Source: Deferribacteres bacterium (GTDB taxonomy: Bacteria > Zhuqueibacterota > Zhuqueibacteria > Zhuqueibacterales > Geothermadaptataceae). From it: DNA of 64,000 nucleotides. How positions within the stretch are numbered: the first letter of the stretch is position 1; every line of letters starts with the position of its first letter. Under the pieces are notes generated by a model. It ran no database searches, was not told the origin of the DNA, and was given only the letters and a program-made list of their open reading frames with translations. The stretch lies in NCBI GenBank assembly GCA_020633655.1, contig JACKDF010000006.1, positions 124,001 through 188,000 of the forward strand, read 5' to 3'. Shown piece by piece: positions 7,657 to 16,338 of the stretch. Position numbers and translations under genes: made by a program.

Positions 7657-7764
7657 TTGGATCGGTGAAACGGAAACAGGCAATGCTGAGGAGCAACCTG
7701 TCAGGGATAGCCGATCCAACGAAGATAAACGGGATAGTCCAAATCCAGACTTTCCCGTTTTTTT
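7657..7764 (+). ncRNA. putative structured small RNA inside the IS
   Basis: A 9-bp perfect outer stem, TTGGATCGG (7657-7665) with CCGATCCAA (7711-7719), encloses an ACAGG/CCTGT stem (7676-7680 with 7697-7701) and a TGCT/AGCA stem closed by a GAGG tetraloop (7684-7695). The internal loops on the two sides are unequal (10 and 9 bases). Immediately downstream is a rho-independent terminator, and a promoter-like pair sits upstream, so a transcript of about 105 bases is predicted. It matches no RNA family I can recognise. It lies inside the outer IS, between the transposase stop and the right inverted repeat. Confidence 0.5.
7727..7764 (+). terminator. rho-independent terminator behind the structured RNA
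   Basis: AAACGGGATAGTC and GACTTTCCCGTTT pair at 12 of 13 positions around a short loop and run into seven T. It would end the small RNA and any transcript reading through from the transposase. Confidence 0.85.
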
Positions 7765-7858
7765 ATTCAAAAATATCTTTGTTGATATACCTAAAAAAAC
7801 CTTTGTAAAACGATTGTAGAACGCTTTTCATTTTTTTCATTGAACTTTTGACACTACC

Positions 7859-7866
7859 CTTAAATT
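7859..7866. repeat. target site duplication, right copy (CTTAAATT)
   Basis: This is an exact copy of 4721-4728, adjoining the right terminal inverted repeat of the outer insertion sequence. Confidence 0.85.
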
Positions 7867-7872
7867 TTTGGA

Positions 7873-7911
7873 AATAAAAAAAGCCGTTTGGAAATTTTCC
7901 AGAACGGCTTT
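7873..7911 (-). terminator. terminator of the tail-specific protease gene
   Basis: A 15-bp stem with a single bulged G (AAAGCCGTT...AACGGCTTT) is followed on the minus strand by a run of T. It ends about 20 bases after the stop codon at 7931. Confidence 0.85.
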
Positions 7912-7930
7912 CAATTCATAGTGGAAATGA

Positions 7931-10021
7931 TTATTTAAAATACCCCGTTAAGCCTTCTTTCGAAAGAAGAATCATATCCGCAACAATACGGCCACTTTCT
8001 ACCAGAAGTTCATCTTTCTGTTCGTCTTCTTCCGGAATTTTATCGCCTTTGGCCAAAGGAGCAAGACCTTGAAGTTTTCTTCGTTCGTTAACTCGTTGCA
8101 GTTTTTTCTCTTCCTGTTGATCTCGCTCGTCACGGCGTTCTTTTTCATTCAGGCTCACTGATTTTTCTTGTCGTATTTTGCTGGCGGTAGCAATATCTTC
8201 CCGCAAATAGTTAAATTCTGGATTCTTTGCGGACCGAACTTTATACCGTAAGGATAATTTGGGAAGATACTCCTGAATGTTGCCTTGTTTGTTATAAAAT
8301 GTGCTGTTTATTTGATCCCAGGGCAAAGCATGTTTTTGCGATGCTTCACCGAATTCGTGGATTCCGTATCGCTCGGGGAATAAAATATCCGGGACCACAC
8401 CTTTATGCTGTGTACTTTCACCAGTAATTCTGTAAAATTTGGCTATGGTAAGTTTTAATTGGCCGAGCTTCGATTCATCAACCCGGGGTACAAATCGTGT
8501 TAATGGGATGAGATTTTGGACAGTCCCTTTCCCAAATGTTTGGTTACCAATGATAATTCCCCGCTCATAATCCTGGATGGCAGCAGCAAAAATCTCCGAT
8601 GCTGATGCGCTAAATCCATTGACGAGTACAGCAAGCGGTCCATTGTAATATATTGCATTATCGTCGTCCATTTCCACATCAACATCACCCCCACTTTCAC
8701 GGACCTGCACAACCGGTCCATCTTTTATAAACAAACCAGTCAATGAGATGGCCTCGGGAAGCGATCCTCCACCATTATTACGCAAGTCGATGATAATTCC
8801 GTCAACATTTTTTTGTTGTAAATCTTCGATTAGTTTCTTTACATCACGGGTTGTACTTTTGTAATTCGGATCACCACGATGTTGTGCTGCAAAATCAGAA
8901 TAAAATGTAGGGATGTCGATTACTCCGAGCACATACTCTTGTCCATCGTATCGCAAATGCATTGTGTCAGCTTTTGCTGCACTATCTTCCAGCTTTACCT
9001 TTTCACGAACGATGCTGATCATAGTCGATTTCCCCGCTGCGACGTCGTCTTTTTGCATTATTTGCAAGCGAACTGTAGTGCCTTTTTTGCCGCGTATTTT
9101 TTGCACAACATCATTGATTTTCCAACCGATAACATCGACGATTTCGCCATCTTCACCTTGCCCAACACCGATTATTTTATCATTTGCATGCAGAAGACCG
9201 CTTTTGTCGGCAGGGCCACCAGGCACAATCGAAACGACGTTTGTGTATTCACCTTCGCGACTCAAACGGGCACCAATTCCTTCAAGCGACAGGCTCATGC
9301 GAATACGGAAATTTTCCGAATTAATCGGTGAAAAGTAATTTGTATGCGGATCAAAGGATTCCGTGAAGGCATTCATGAAGAGCTCAAAAACCTCTTCACT
9401 ATCGAGTTCAAGAATAGAGCGCTCCAGGTTTTCGTAACGTTTTGTGAGTGTTTCACGAATACCGGCATCGTCCTTTCCTGCCAATCGCAAATTCAAGGCA
9501 TCATATTTGACCTTTTTCCGCCATATTTCATCTAATTCGGCTCGATTTGCAGGCCAGGGATCCTCTTCACGGTCAAATTTAAATTCTTCCGAGGATGTAA
9601 AATCGAACGGTGCTTCCAATTGTTGTTTGGCAAAGCTTATCCGTTCCTGTACTCTTTCTTTGAATACATTAAATATGTGATAAACATATCCCAGTTGACC
9701 GTCGCGCAAGAAATCATCAAATTTGTCGCGGGCTTTTTCAAACTCCGCAATATCGCTTGCATAAAAATAGTATCTGTTCGGATCCCAGGTTTCCGATACA
9801 TATTGATCAAAAATAATTGATGAAAGCGAGTCTGAAAGGCTTTGGTGATTGTAATGATACCGGGAAAGACTGTAAGCTATTTTACTTGCCACAGCAGAAT
9901 GGTACGGCTCTGGCCTGACTTCTTCCGTAGTCCTGGAAGCAAGGAGCAGAGGAAGAAATAAAAAAAGCAAGATGATTGGATAAATAGTAGCATTGATTTT
10001 ACGGTTGATTTGGCCCTTCAA
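7931..10021 (-). CDS. prc: tail-specific (C-terminal processing) protease, S41A family
   Basis: This periplasmic serine protease recognises non-polar C-termini of substrate proteins. From the N-terminus it shows a positively charged region and hydrophobic signal segment (IYPIILLFLFLPLLLAS), a helical Prc-specific domain, a PDZ domain (GIGARLSREG...GLLHANDKIIGVGQ) and the catalytic core. The serine is in GFSASASEI and the lysine in FGKGTVQ, the Ser-Lys dyad. I chose a TTG start at 10021 because CAGGAG lies 5 bases before it and the signal peptide then begins correctly; the frame stays open to 10093. The length of 696 residues fits E. coli Prc. ComEC lies upstream on the same strand. Confidence 0.93.
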   Translation of the reverse strand: MKGQINRKINATIYPIILLFLFLPLLLASRTTEEVRPEPYHSAVASKIAYSLSRYHYNHQSLSDSLSSIIFDQYVSETWDPNRYYFYASDIAEFEKARDKFDDFLRDGQLGYVYHIFNVFKERVQERISFAKQQLEAPFDFTSSEEFKFDREEDPWPANRAELDEIWRKKVKYDALNLRLAGKDDAGIRETLTKRYENLERSILELDSEEVFELFMNAFTESFDPHTNYFSPINSENFRIRMSLSLEGIGARLSREGEYTNVVSIVPGGPADKSGLLHANDKIIGVGQGEDGEIVDVIGWKINDVVQKIRGKKGTTVRLQIMQKDDVAAGKSTMISIVREKVKLEDSAAKADTMHLRYDGQEYVLGVIDIPTFYSDFAAQHRGDPNYKSTTRDVKKLIEDLQQKNVDGIIIDLRNNGGGSLPEAISLTGLFIKDGPVVQVRESGGDVDVEMDDDNAIYYNGPLAVLVNGFSASASEIFAAAIQDYERGIIIGNQTFGKGTVQNLIPLTRFVPRVDESKLGQLKLTIAKFYRITGESTQHKGVVPDILFPERYGIHEFGEASQKHALPWDQINSTFYNKQGNIQEYLPKLSLRYKVRSAKNPEFNYLREDIATASKIRQEKSVSLNEKERRDERDQQEEKKLQRVNERRKLQGLAPLAKGDKIPEEDEQKDELLVESGRIVADMILLSKEGLTGYFK

Positions 10022-10118
10022 AGTAGACTCCTGTTTACATAAAAAAATTCGTTTCAATCCAGGTTGATATAGCAACAACGAACCGAATTCCAATTATTCC
10101 TGTAGAAATAAGATAACT

Positions 10119-12578
10119 TCAATCTATTAGTCGCCACAAAGTGCGACCATCTGTAGCAAATTGCAATGCCCCATCGTTATCCGTTCTGGCAATTGCGACA
10201 TTTAATTCTGTGTAATTATCGATACTTTCTTGCGCCGGGTGTCCAAATTTGTTAAAAGCACCGGCAGAAATTGTAACCCAATGTGGCTTGACCATTTGTA
10301 AAAAACTGGGCTCAGAGGAAGTCCTGCTCCCATGATGGCCAGCTTTAAGCAAATTCGATACCAAAAAGTCACCATATTTTTGTAACTCAAACTCGCCTGC
10401 TGATTCTGTATCACCAGTGAACAAAGCTGCAGAATTACCATATCGTAACCTTAAGACGAGCGAGGCATCGTTCCAGTTGCGATCTATTTTCGCCTTTTCA
10501 GGTGCCGGACCCATAACGTAAATAATCGCCGGATTAAATAATGTGAGAATATCACCTCTTTGAACAATTTGTATTTCGGTGCCATTGGCTTGAAGATCGT
10601 GCACAAGCTTCTGAAAATTTTTATCATGGTACGAAGTGTCAGCGAAAACTGCACGTTGAATCGGGATATTTTCTACGAGGGAAAGGAAACCACCAAAATG
10701 ATCCAGGTGTGGATGTGTTATGACAATAATGTCCAGTTTGCGAATCCCCTGCCTTAACAGGTAGGGTAGTATGATTTCCTTTCCCGGGTCATATTCCGGA
10801 AAGAAGGGTCCGGCATCGATAAGCATGGCTTTATTTCCCGGAAATTGCAAGAGCGTTGCATCCCCCTGGCCAACATCTAACATTGTAATCTTCACGCACT
10901 GTCGTTTTTCATCCAGCACTTTAGTCCAAATATTCCAGTTAAGCAAGAAAAAAACAGACATGAAAGCAGCGAAACGGATTCTCTTCCGGGACCATTCAAT
11001 AAATCCGATAAATGCAATAAATACTGATATGACTTGTACAGATTGGGGGTAGTAGTTTTCAATGTTTGCCCATGAAAATGAAGCAAGAAAAAATGAAGAC
11101 TGCAAAAGAAGACCAACGATTTGATCAATCAGATTTCCAGCAAATGCAGCTGCAAACGGTGAAATCATAAAAAGAAGCAGTATTGGCACCGCAAGAAAAA
11201 CGGTGATCATTACACCTGGAATTACAATAAGATTTGCCAAAAATCCGACAAAAGAAAACCTGCCAAAATGGAGCAACATAACCGGTGCCGTACCCAATTG
11301 TGCAGCTAAGGTTACCAGAAAAAGTGCAGGAAAAAATTTTAGTACTTTGAGAGAATATGTACGCGATATGAATAATTGATGTAATTTGGGATGCGATTTG
11401 TAGCGGTTTGCAATAGACTGGAGGATATCAAAATCCCAAATAAAACGCCCAAGGTGAGTTCGAAGGACGAGGCGTTCTAATTTCGGATAAAAATATAAAA
11501 TACCGGCAACTGCTGAAAATGACAAATGGAATCCAACCATAAATATTTCCATTGGGTTCACAGCTAGAATAACAAGCCCGGCTAAGGCAAGCAGGGAAAA
11601 ATTATGCATCGACCTATCCCGAATCCGTGCAATTGTGTAAAATGAAAACATAACCGCTGCGCGAAAAACGGGCGTTTGCAATCCTGTAAACAGACCAAAG
11701 CCCCAAACTATCATGAGGGCAAAAATATCTTTATAAAGCCGCTTCATTTGAAATAGTGCTCCAAGTGCATAAGCCAATAAAACGACAAACCCCACATGCA
11801 AACCGGAAATTGCCAGCACATGGATGATGCCAATCTGGGAAAAGGTATCGATTATTTCCATATCGATGAGATTGCGATCACCAATGAGTAAGCCACGCAG
11901 AATGGGGGCAGCCTGGGCATCGGTTATTATTTTAAGGCTTTGCCACACTTTTTCCCGAGCTTGAGCCATAAAAACAGGAATGACCCCAGCTTTGCTATCG
12001 CGTTGTTGCAAAGAAACAAGTGCTCCATCTTTTCTGACTTTTACCAATCCGCTAATACCCTTGGCTTGCAAATAAACTCGATAATCAAATCCTCCAGGAA
12101 AACGTGGTGCTTTTGGTCGTACCCAATTGCCTTGTAGAAATACCTTGCTTCCAAAGGATAAACTATCCGGAATTGATTTTGAAGTCACGCGCACAATACC
12201 ACTTTCTGATGTCCATTCACCATCCAACTCAACGGCCTGAATCGAAAAATCAAATCTGTATTGGGAATTTTTTAGGTGAATATCACTTGCAACGAATCCG
12301 GTTAATCGGATTTGAGCAAAATTTGGGGTGGATTTCAGAAGTTTTATTTCTAATTGTTTGAATGCGCAGGTTTGAGCTGCGAAACCGCAGGCAACGACAG
12401 TAAAACCTATAATAAAAGTCGGGAGAAATTGCAGCCTGTGGAGAAGAATGGCAAGCAAAAGCAAGCCAGCAACAAGAGCAATCAAATGAAATAGATCAAA
12501 CTCAAACTTGATTTCTGTCGCTAATAAAATGCCAATGATGTAGCAAAGAAACACAAAAATTACCGGGTATCGTTTCAT
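10119..12578 (-). CDS. comEC: DNA internalization competence protein ComEC/Rec2
   Basis: The 819-residue inner-membrane protein forms the channel for single-stranded DNA uptake. It has an N-terminal pair of membrane helices, a soluble OB-like domain (about residues 90-190), the multi-helix Competence domain with the signature IIHVLAISGLHVGFV, and a C-terminal metallo-beta-lactamase-fold domain with ITHPHLDHFGG and AGHHGSRTSS, proposed to degrade the non-transported strand. The length and domain order are those of complete ComEC. No other competence gene is in the window. The start ATG is followed by a basic residue pair and a hydrophobic segment, as expected. Confidence 0.95.
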   Translation of the reverse strand: MKRYPVIFVFLCYIIGILLATEIKFEFDLFHLIALVAGLLLLAILLHRLQFLPTFIIGFTVVACGFAAQTCAFKQLEIKLLKSTPNFAQIRLTGFVASDIHLKNSQYRFDFSIQAVELDGEWTSESGIVRVTSKSIPDSLSFGSKVFLQGNWVRPKAPRFPGGFDYRVYLQAKGISGLVKVRKDGALVSLQQRDSKAGVIPVFMAQAREKVWQSLKIITDAQAAPILRGLLIGDRNLIDMEIIDTFSQIGIIHVLAISGLHVGFVVLLAYALGALFQMKRLYKDIFALMIVWGFGLFTGLQTPVFRAAVMFSFYTIARIRDRSMHNFSLLALAGLVILAVNPMEIFMVGFHLSFSAVAGILYFYPKLERLVLRTHLGRFIWDFDILQSIANRYKSHPKLHQLFISRTYSLKVLKFFPALFLVTLAAQLGTAPVMLLHFGRFSFVGFLANLIVIPGVMITVFLAVPILLLFMISPFAAAFAGNLIDQIVGLLLQSSFFLASFSWANIENYYPQSVQVISVFIAFIGFIEWSRKRIRFAAFMSVFFLLNWNIWTKVLDEKRQCVKITMLDVGQGDATLLQFPGNKAMLIDAGPFFPEYDPGKEIILPYLLRQGIRKLDIIVITHPHLDHFGGFLSLVENIPIQRAVFADTSYHDKNFQKLVHDLQANGTEIQIVQRGDILTLFNPAIIYVMGPAPEKAKIDRNWNDASLVLRLRYGNSAALFTGDTESAGEFELQKYGDFLVSNLLKAGHHGSRTSSEPSFLQMVKPHWVTISAGAFNKFGHPAQESIDNYTELNVAIARTDNDGALQFATDGRTLWRLID

Positions 12579-12676
12579 GATGTGTTCTTTATTTTTTGGT
12601 TTAAAAAAGATGAAGTCTGGTAGGTTCTCCCTGAAATTGTAAAAAGATAGCTAATTCCCGTGAAGGATGCTAAATA

Positions 12677-12710
12677 AAAAACCCGATCGCAATAAAAGCA
12701 ATCGGGTTTT
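12677..12710 (-). terminator. terminator of glnA
   Basis: AAAACCCGAT...ATCGGGTTTT arms with a short loop are followed on the minus strand by T residues, about 27 bases after the glnA stop. Confidence 0.85.
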
Positions 12711-12736
12711 CATTTGAGGATATTTACTACAGGTAA

Positions 12737-14155
12737 TTAGATATCGAAATACAACTCAAATTCATGTGGATGCGGACGCAAACGCACTGGATCGACTTCG
12801 TGTTCACGCTTGTAAGCAATCCATGTTTCAATTACATCTTCTGTAAATACATCTCCTTGTAACAGGAAGCTGTGGTCTTTTTCCAGTTCGCTCAGCGCTT
12901 CATCAAGACTGCCAGGAGTCGAAGGTACGCCAGCCAATTCCTCAGGTGAAAGATCGTAGATATCCTTATCCAACGGCTCTCCGGGATGAATTTTGTTTTT
13001 GATACCGTCAATCCCGGCCATGAGCATAGCACTAAATGCCAGGTAAGCATTTGAGGATGGATCTGGGCAACGGAATTCTACGCGTTTTGCTTTCGGGCTG
13101 TTTGAATACATTGGAATTCGGCACGATGCTGAACGATTCCGCATGGAGTATGCGAGATTTACAGGAGCCTCGTAACCTGGAACCAATCGCTTGAATGAAT
13201 TCGTTGTTGGATTCGTCAAGGCGATAAGTGCAGGTGCATGTTTCAATAGGCCACCGATATAATACAATGCTGTTTCACTCAATCCGGCATAACCCGAACC
13301 TGCGAACAAAGGCTCGTCACCTTTCCATAAGCTTTGGTGCACATGCATTCCGGATCCGTTATCGTTGAAAAGTGGCTTTGGCATGAAAGTAACTGTTTTG
13401 CCATGCTTATAAGCGACATTTTTAATGATATATTTATACATCTGCAAGTGATCGGCCATTTTTACAAGCGAACCGAATTTCAGATCGATTTCTGCCTGTC
13501 CGCCAGTAGCTACTTCATGGTGATGGGCCTCAACTTCGAGTCCACAGGCAATCATCGTCATGACCATTTCGCTACGCATATCATGAAATTTATCAAATGG
13601 TGGTAACGGGAAGTAACCTTCTTTATAACGGGGTTTGTAAGCGAGGTTTGGTCCTTCGTCTTTCCCTGAGTTCCAGCGTCCCTCAATTGAATCGATATAA
13701 TAGAAACCGGAATGCTCATTGGTCTGAAAACGAACATCATCAAAAATGAAAAATTCTGCTTCCGGACCAAAATAAGCGGTATCTGCAATTCCCGATGACT
13801 TAACATATGCTTCTGCTTTTTGTGCGATATTGCGCGGGCATCGGCTGTATTTTTGCCTCGTAATCGGATCATGTACGTCGCAAATCATCATCAGCGTCTT
13901 GTGTTCCATGAACGGATCAATAACCGCTGTATTTGGATCCGGCACGATAATCATATCGCTTTCATTGATTGCCTGCCAACCACGAATACTTGAGCCGTCG
14001 AAACCGACGCCATCTTCGAAAAGACTTTCATCAAGTAAAGAAATTGGTGTGGAGAAATGCTGCCAAAGTCCTGGAAAATCCATAAAACGTAAATCCAAAA
14101 TTTCGGCACTGCTATCTTTTGCCAATTTCAGAACATCCTTAATTGTTTTAGCCAT
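12737..14155 (-). CDS. glnA: glutamine synthetase type I
   Basis: The 472-residue enzyme joins ammonia to glutamate with ATP, the main entry of ammonium into metabolism; it is a cytosolic dodecamer. GFDGSSIRGW, PEAEFFIFD, NGSGMHVHQSLW and the KRLVPGYEAPVNLAYSMRNRSA loop are all conserved. Tyr400 in LDKDIYDLSPEE aligns with the E. coli Tyr397 that is adenylylated by GlnE, so it belongs to the regulated I-beta type; a glnE gene is present at 42.5-46.2 kb. A sigma-54-like promoter lies about 100 bases upstream. GAGGAG-like bases precede the ATG at good distance. Confidence 0.97.
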   Translation of the reverse strand: MAKTIKDVLKLAKDSSAEILDLRFMDFPGLWQHFSTPISLLDESLFEDGVGFDGSSIRGWQAINESDMIIVPDPNTAVIDPFMEHKTLMMICDVHDPITRQKYSRCPRNIAQKAEAYVKSSGIADTAYFGPEAEFFIFDDVRFQTNEHSGFYYIDSIEGRWNSGKDEGPNLAYKPRYKEGYFPLPPFDKFHDMRSEMVMTMIACGLEVEAHHHEVATGGQAEIDLKFGSLVKMADHLQMYKYIIKNVAYKHGKTVTFMPKPLFNDNGSGMHVHQSLWKGDEPLFAGSGYAGLSETALYYIGGLLKHAPALIALTNPTTNSFKRLVPGYEAPVNLAYSMRNRSASCRIPMYSNSPKAKRVEFRCPDPSSNAYLAFSAMLMAGIDGIKNKIHPGEPLDKDIYDLSPEELAGVPSTPGSLDEALSELEKDHSFLLQGDVFTEDVIETWIAYKREHEVDPVRLRPHPHEFELYFDI

Positions 14156-14543
14156 TTTGTAATTCTCCTCAAATTGAAAATATTTTTACGAGTAAATTTG
14201 TTATCGACAATGGGTCTGGAACTTACAAGAGAAATTGACGATATTTTTCACGATTTGACAAGCTCTGTGCCAAAGACACAAAGATGACATGGAGTTTCTC
14301 TTCTGGGATTGAAAAAAATCAACTTACATCCAGTTTAAGTAGAGGATGATAACAGATGAATGCAAATTGTTTAGTGAAAAAGATGCCCTGTTTGCAGCAG
14401 GGTGCTTAAAATAGGGCAGCCTCCATAGAGTTTCCTGAATGACACAATTAACTTCATAATTTTGCTTGTTCCATAATTCCTTATTGGAGATATTATAAGC
14501 AGTCTTAGCAACAATATTTTATAAACTAACTTCCCATAAAAAT
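14156..14543. other. divergent regulatory region glnA / feo operon
   Basis: The 388-base region has no credible ORF. It contains the sigma-54-like glnA promoter on the minus strand, a short CCCTG/CAGGG hairpin near 14375-14398, and a 17-base sequence (14403-14419) repeated exactly at 24658-24674. No clear iron box was found in front of the feo genes. Confidence 0.5.
14258..14272 (-). promoter_or_regulatory. sigma-54-like (-24/-12) promoter of glnA
   Basis: On the minus strand TGGCAC-AGAGC-TTGT matches the sigma-54 consensus TGGCAC-N5-TTGC with correct spacing and one change in the -12 box. Transcription would start near 14246 and leave a leader of about 90 bases before glnA. Two sigma-54 activators are encoded in this window. 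Confidence 0.65.
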
Positions 14544-15578
14544 ATGTTTAATCCATTTATTGCATTGATAGTTGGGCTGACAATAGTCGCTCTTCTCACC
14601 CTCGTCTTTTTGCGTGGTAAGCCATTTTATAACCGTTTGGCACGCAGCAAAACTTTGTCGGAGCGCATCTTTATCGAAGATGCGCTTAAACATTTGTATG
14701 ATCGCAACTCCCATAATACAACTGCTTCCATCGATAGTGTCAGCGGTTCATTAAATATCAGCAGAAATCATGCAGCACAATTGCTTGCGCAGCTTGAAAG
14801 ATTGAAATTGATTCAAACGCAAAACCAGAATTTCCAGCTAACACCAGCGGGAACTGCCTATGCTTTGCGCATCATTCGAATTCACCGGTTGTGGGAACTC
14901 TATTTCGCCAACAAAACTGGATTTACAGAACACGAATGGCATACCCGGGCAGAGGAAATCGAGCATTTTACTTCAAAAGAGGAAGCTGAACTGCTTGCCT
15001 CACAAATGGGTAATCCAGCATACGATCCACATGGGGCGCCAATTCCGACTTCTGAAGGAAAATTGCCACCAAAGGCGGGAATATCCCTTGCCGATCTGGA
15101 AATGGATTCTGCAGCACGCATCACAAATATTGAAGATGAACCGGATTCGGTTTTCACTGAACTTATTCAGGCGGGATTGCACCCGGGGATGCAGGTTGCA
15201 GTCATAAATAGAACTCCTGAAACCGTGACCTTGTCTGCAAACAAGCAGAACATTCAAATCACGCCAATTGCTGCAGCAAATGTCAATGTCGTACCTCTTG
15301 TAACGGAAGAAGAGTGTCATGATTTTGAGAATAAACTCACCGATCTTAAAATTGGTGAAAGCGGCGTTGTCATCCATCTCTCTCCTGCCTGTCGCGGACT
15401 GCAAAGAAAGCGACTTATGGATTTGGGACTTATTCCAGGAACCGAAGTAGAAGCAGCTATGAACAGTGCTGCGGGAAATCCGGTCGCTTACAATATCCGC
15501 GGAGCACTAATCGCGTTGCGATCGGAACAGGCAGACTATATTCATATTCGCAAAATGGAGAAAAATGATGTTTCGTGA
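14544..15578 (+). CDS. membrane-anchored DtxR-type regulator fused to FeoA domains
   Basis: The 344-residue protein begins with one hydrophobic helix (about residues 5-24, FIALIVGLTIVALLTLVFLRG). It continues with a DtxR/MntR-like winged helix (about 38-105, with ISRNHAAQLLAQLERLKLI) and the DtxR metal-binding/dimerisation segment (HEWHTRAEEIEHFTSKEEAELL...GNPAYDPHGAPIP). Two SH3-like FeoA-type modules follow (about 180-250 and 265-340); the second carries LMDLGLIPGTEV. It probably joins iron-responsive regulation with the FeoA role of assisting FeoB. The gene overlaps the following feoB GTPase gene by 14 bases. How a tethered regulator acts on DNA is not clear. Confidence 0.82.
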   Translation: MFNPFIALIVGLTIVALLTLVFLRGKPFYNRLARSKTLSERIFIEDALKHLYDRNSHNTTASIDSVSGSLNISRNHAAQLLAQLERLKLIQTQNQNFQLTPAGTAYALRIIRIHRLWELYFANKTGFTEHEWHTRAEEIEHFTSKEEAELLASQMGNPAYDPHGAPIPTSEGKLPPKAGISLADLEMDSAARITNIEDEPDSVFTELIQAGLHPGMQVAVINRTPETVTLSANKQNIQITPIAAANVNVVPLVTEEECHDFENKLTDLKIGESGVVIHLSPACRGLQRKRLMDLGLIPGTEVEAAMNSAAGNPVAYNIRGALIALRSEQADYIHIRKMEKNDVS

Positions 15579-16338
15579 AGATAAATGCGAAGATTGTACG
15601 AATCAGTCGGATATACGGCTCAAGAAACTCGGTCTGGATATGGCTTCGTGGGATTATGTCGTCGCGTTGGCCGGGAATCCCAATACCGGTAAAAGTACGG
15701 TTTTCAACCATTTAACCGGTTTAAGGCAACATACGGGGAATTGGCCTGGCAAAACCGTTTCCCGTGCCGAGGGTGGATACAGTTACGGAGGCAAAAAGTA
15801 TAAACTCGTCGATTTGCCCGGAACCTATAGTCTTCTTTCCGCGAGCACTGATGAAGAGATCGCGCGTAATTTTATACTTTTTGGCAAGCCGGACGTCACC
15901 CTCATCGTTGCAGACGCTTCCAGGCTGGAGAGGAACCTCAACCTCACTTTGCAAATTCTGGAAATAACGGATCGCGCTGTGCTTTGCCTCAATTTGATCG
16001 ACGAAGCAAAACGGCATGGCATCCTCATCGATGACCGTCAACTCTCAAAAGAACTTGGCATTCCCGTTGTTCCCGCCACGGCGCGTTATGGTTTGGGTAT
16101 GCAGAAATTGCTGCAAACGGTGCGGGAAGTAGCCACGGGTGAATTTCAGTGCAAACCGAGAAAAATAAAAACGATATCACCGTTTTTAAATCGTGCGCTG
16201 AAGAAATTAATCCCCGTTATTCAGGCGCAATTTCCCGGAATCTCCAACGCCCGCTGGATCGCCTTACGGCTTTTGGAAGGGGACAGAGAGGTCGTTGAAG
16301 CGGTTGAAAATGGCACTTTGGGGACTTTGGAAATATGA
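15565..16338 (+). CDS. feoB: FeoB GTPase domain as a separate protein
   Basis: The 257-residue protein is the cytosolic G-protein part of the ferrous iron transporter FeoB. G1 is GNPNTGKSTVFN, the switch contains TGNWPGKTV, G3 is DLPGTYSLL, G4 is NLID, and the helical GDI-like segment follows. The N-terminus carries a CxxC pair (KCEDC) not typical of classical FeoB. A GGAG sequence precedes two adjacent ATG codons (15565 and 15568). The membrane part is encoded by the next gene, which overlaps by 4 bases (ATGA). The protein ends in the linker where normal FeoB continues into its first membrane helix, so this is a gene split at a domain border, not a random truncation. Confidence 0.9.
   Translation: MMFREDKCEDCTNQSDIRLKKLGLDMASWDYVVALAGNPNTGKSTVFNHLTGLRQHTGNWPGKTVSRAEGGYSYGGKKYKLVDLPGTYSLLSASTDEEIARNFILFGKPDVTLIVADASRLERNLNLTLQILEITDRAVLCLNLIDEAKRHGILIDDRQLSKELGIPVVPATARYGLGMQKLLQTVREVATGEFQCKPRKIKTISPFLNRALKKLIPVIQAQFPGISNARWIALRLLEGDREVVEAVENGTLGTLEI

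Larger units (their letters stand above)
4729..7858 (+). mobile_element. two-ORF DDE insertion sequence, interrupted by an ISL3-type element
   Basis: Terminal inverted repeats CGTAGTGTCAA (4729-4739) and TTGACACTACC (7848-7858) match at 10 of 11 positions. They are flanked by perfect 8-bp duplications. Inside lie a short ORF A (6150-6371), the transposase ORF B (6368-7600) and, behind it, a compact structured region with promoter-like and terminator-like sequences (7626-7764). Without the nested ISL3-type element and its duplication, the element is about 1.83 kb. The IS family could not be named with confidence; an IS1-, IS3- or IS6-like mechanism is possible. Confidence 0.85.

Noticed and set aside
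7657..7719. Resemblance of the IS-borne RNA to a TPP riboswitch (CTGAG, ACCTG, AGGGA segments) or to a hammerhead ribozyme (CTGAGGA and GAAA boxes) or SRP RNA
   Set aside because: The TPP segments lack the required helices and spacing. The hammerhead boxes are not next to the stems the ribozyme needs. The GGAAGGNAGCAGCC core of SRP RNA is missing.
4720..7870. Possible passenger-carrying composite transposon formed by the two transposase genes
   Set aside because: The ends show one element nested in the other, each with its own inverted repeats. There is no passenger gene between two copies of the same IS.
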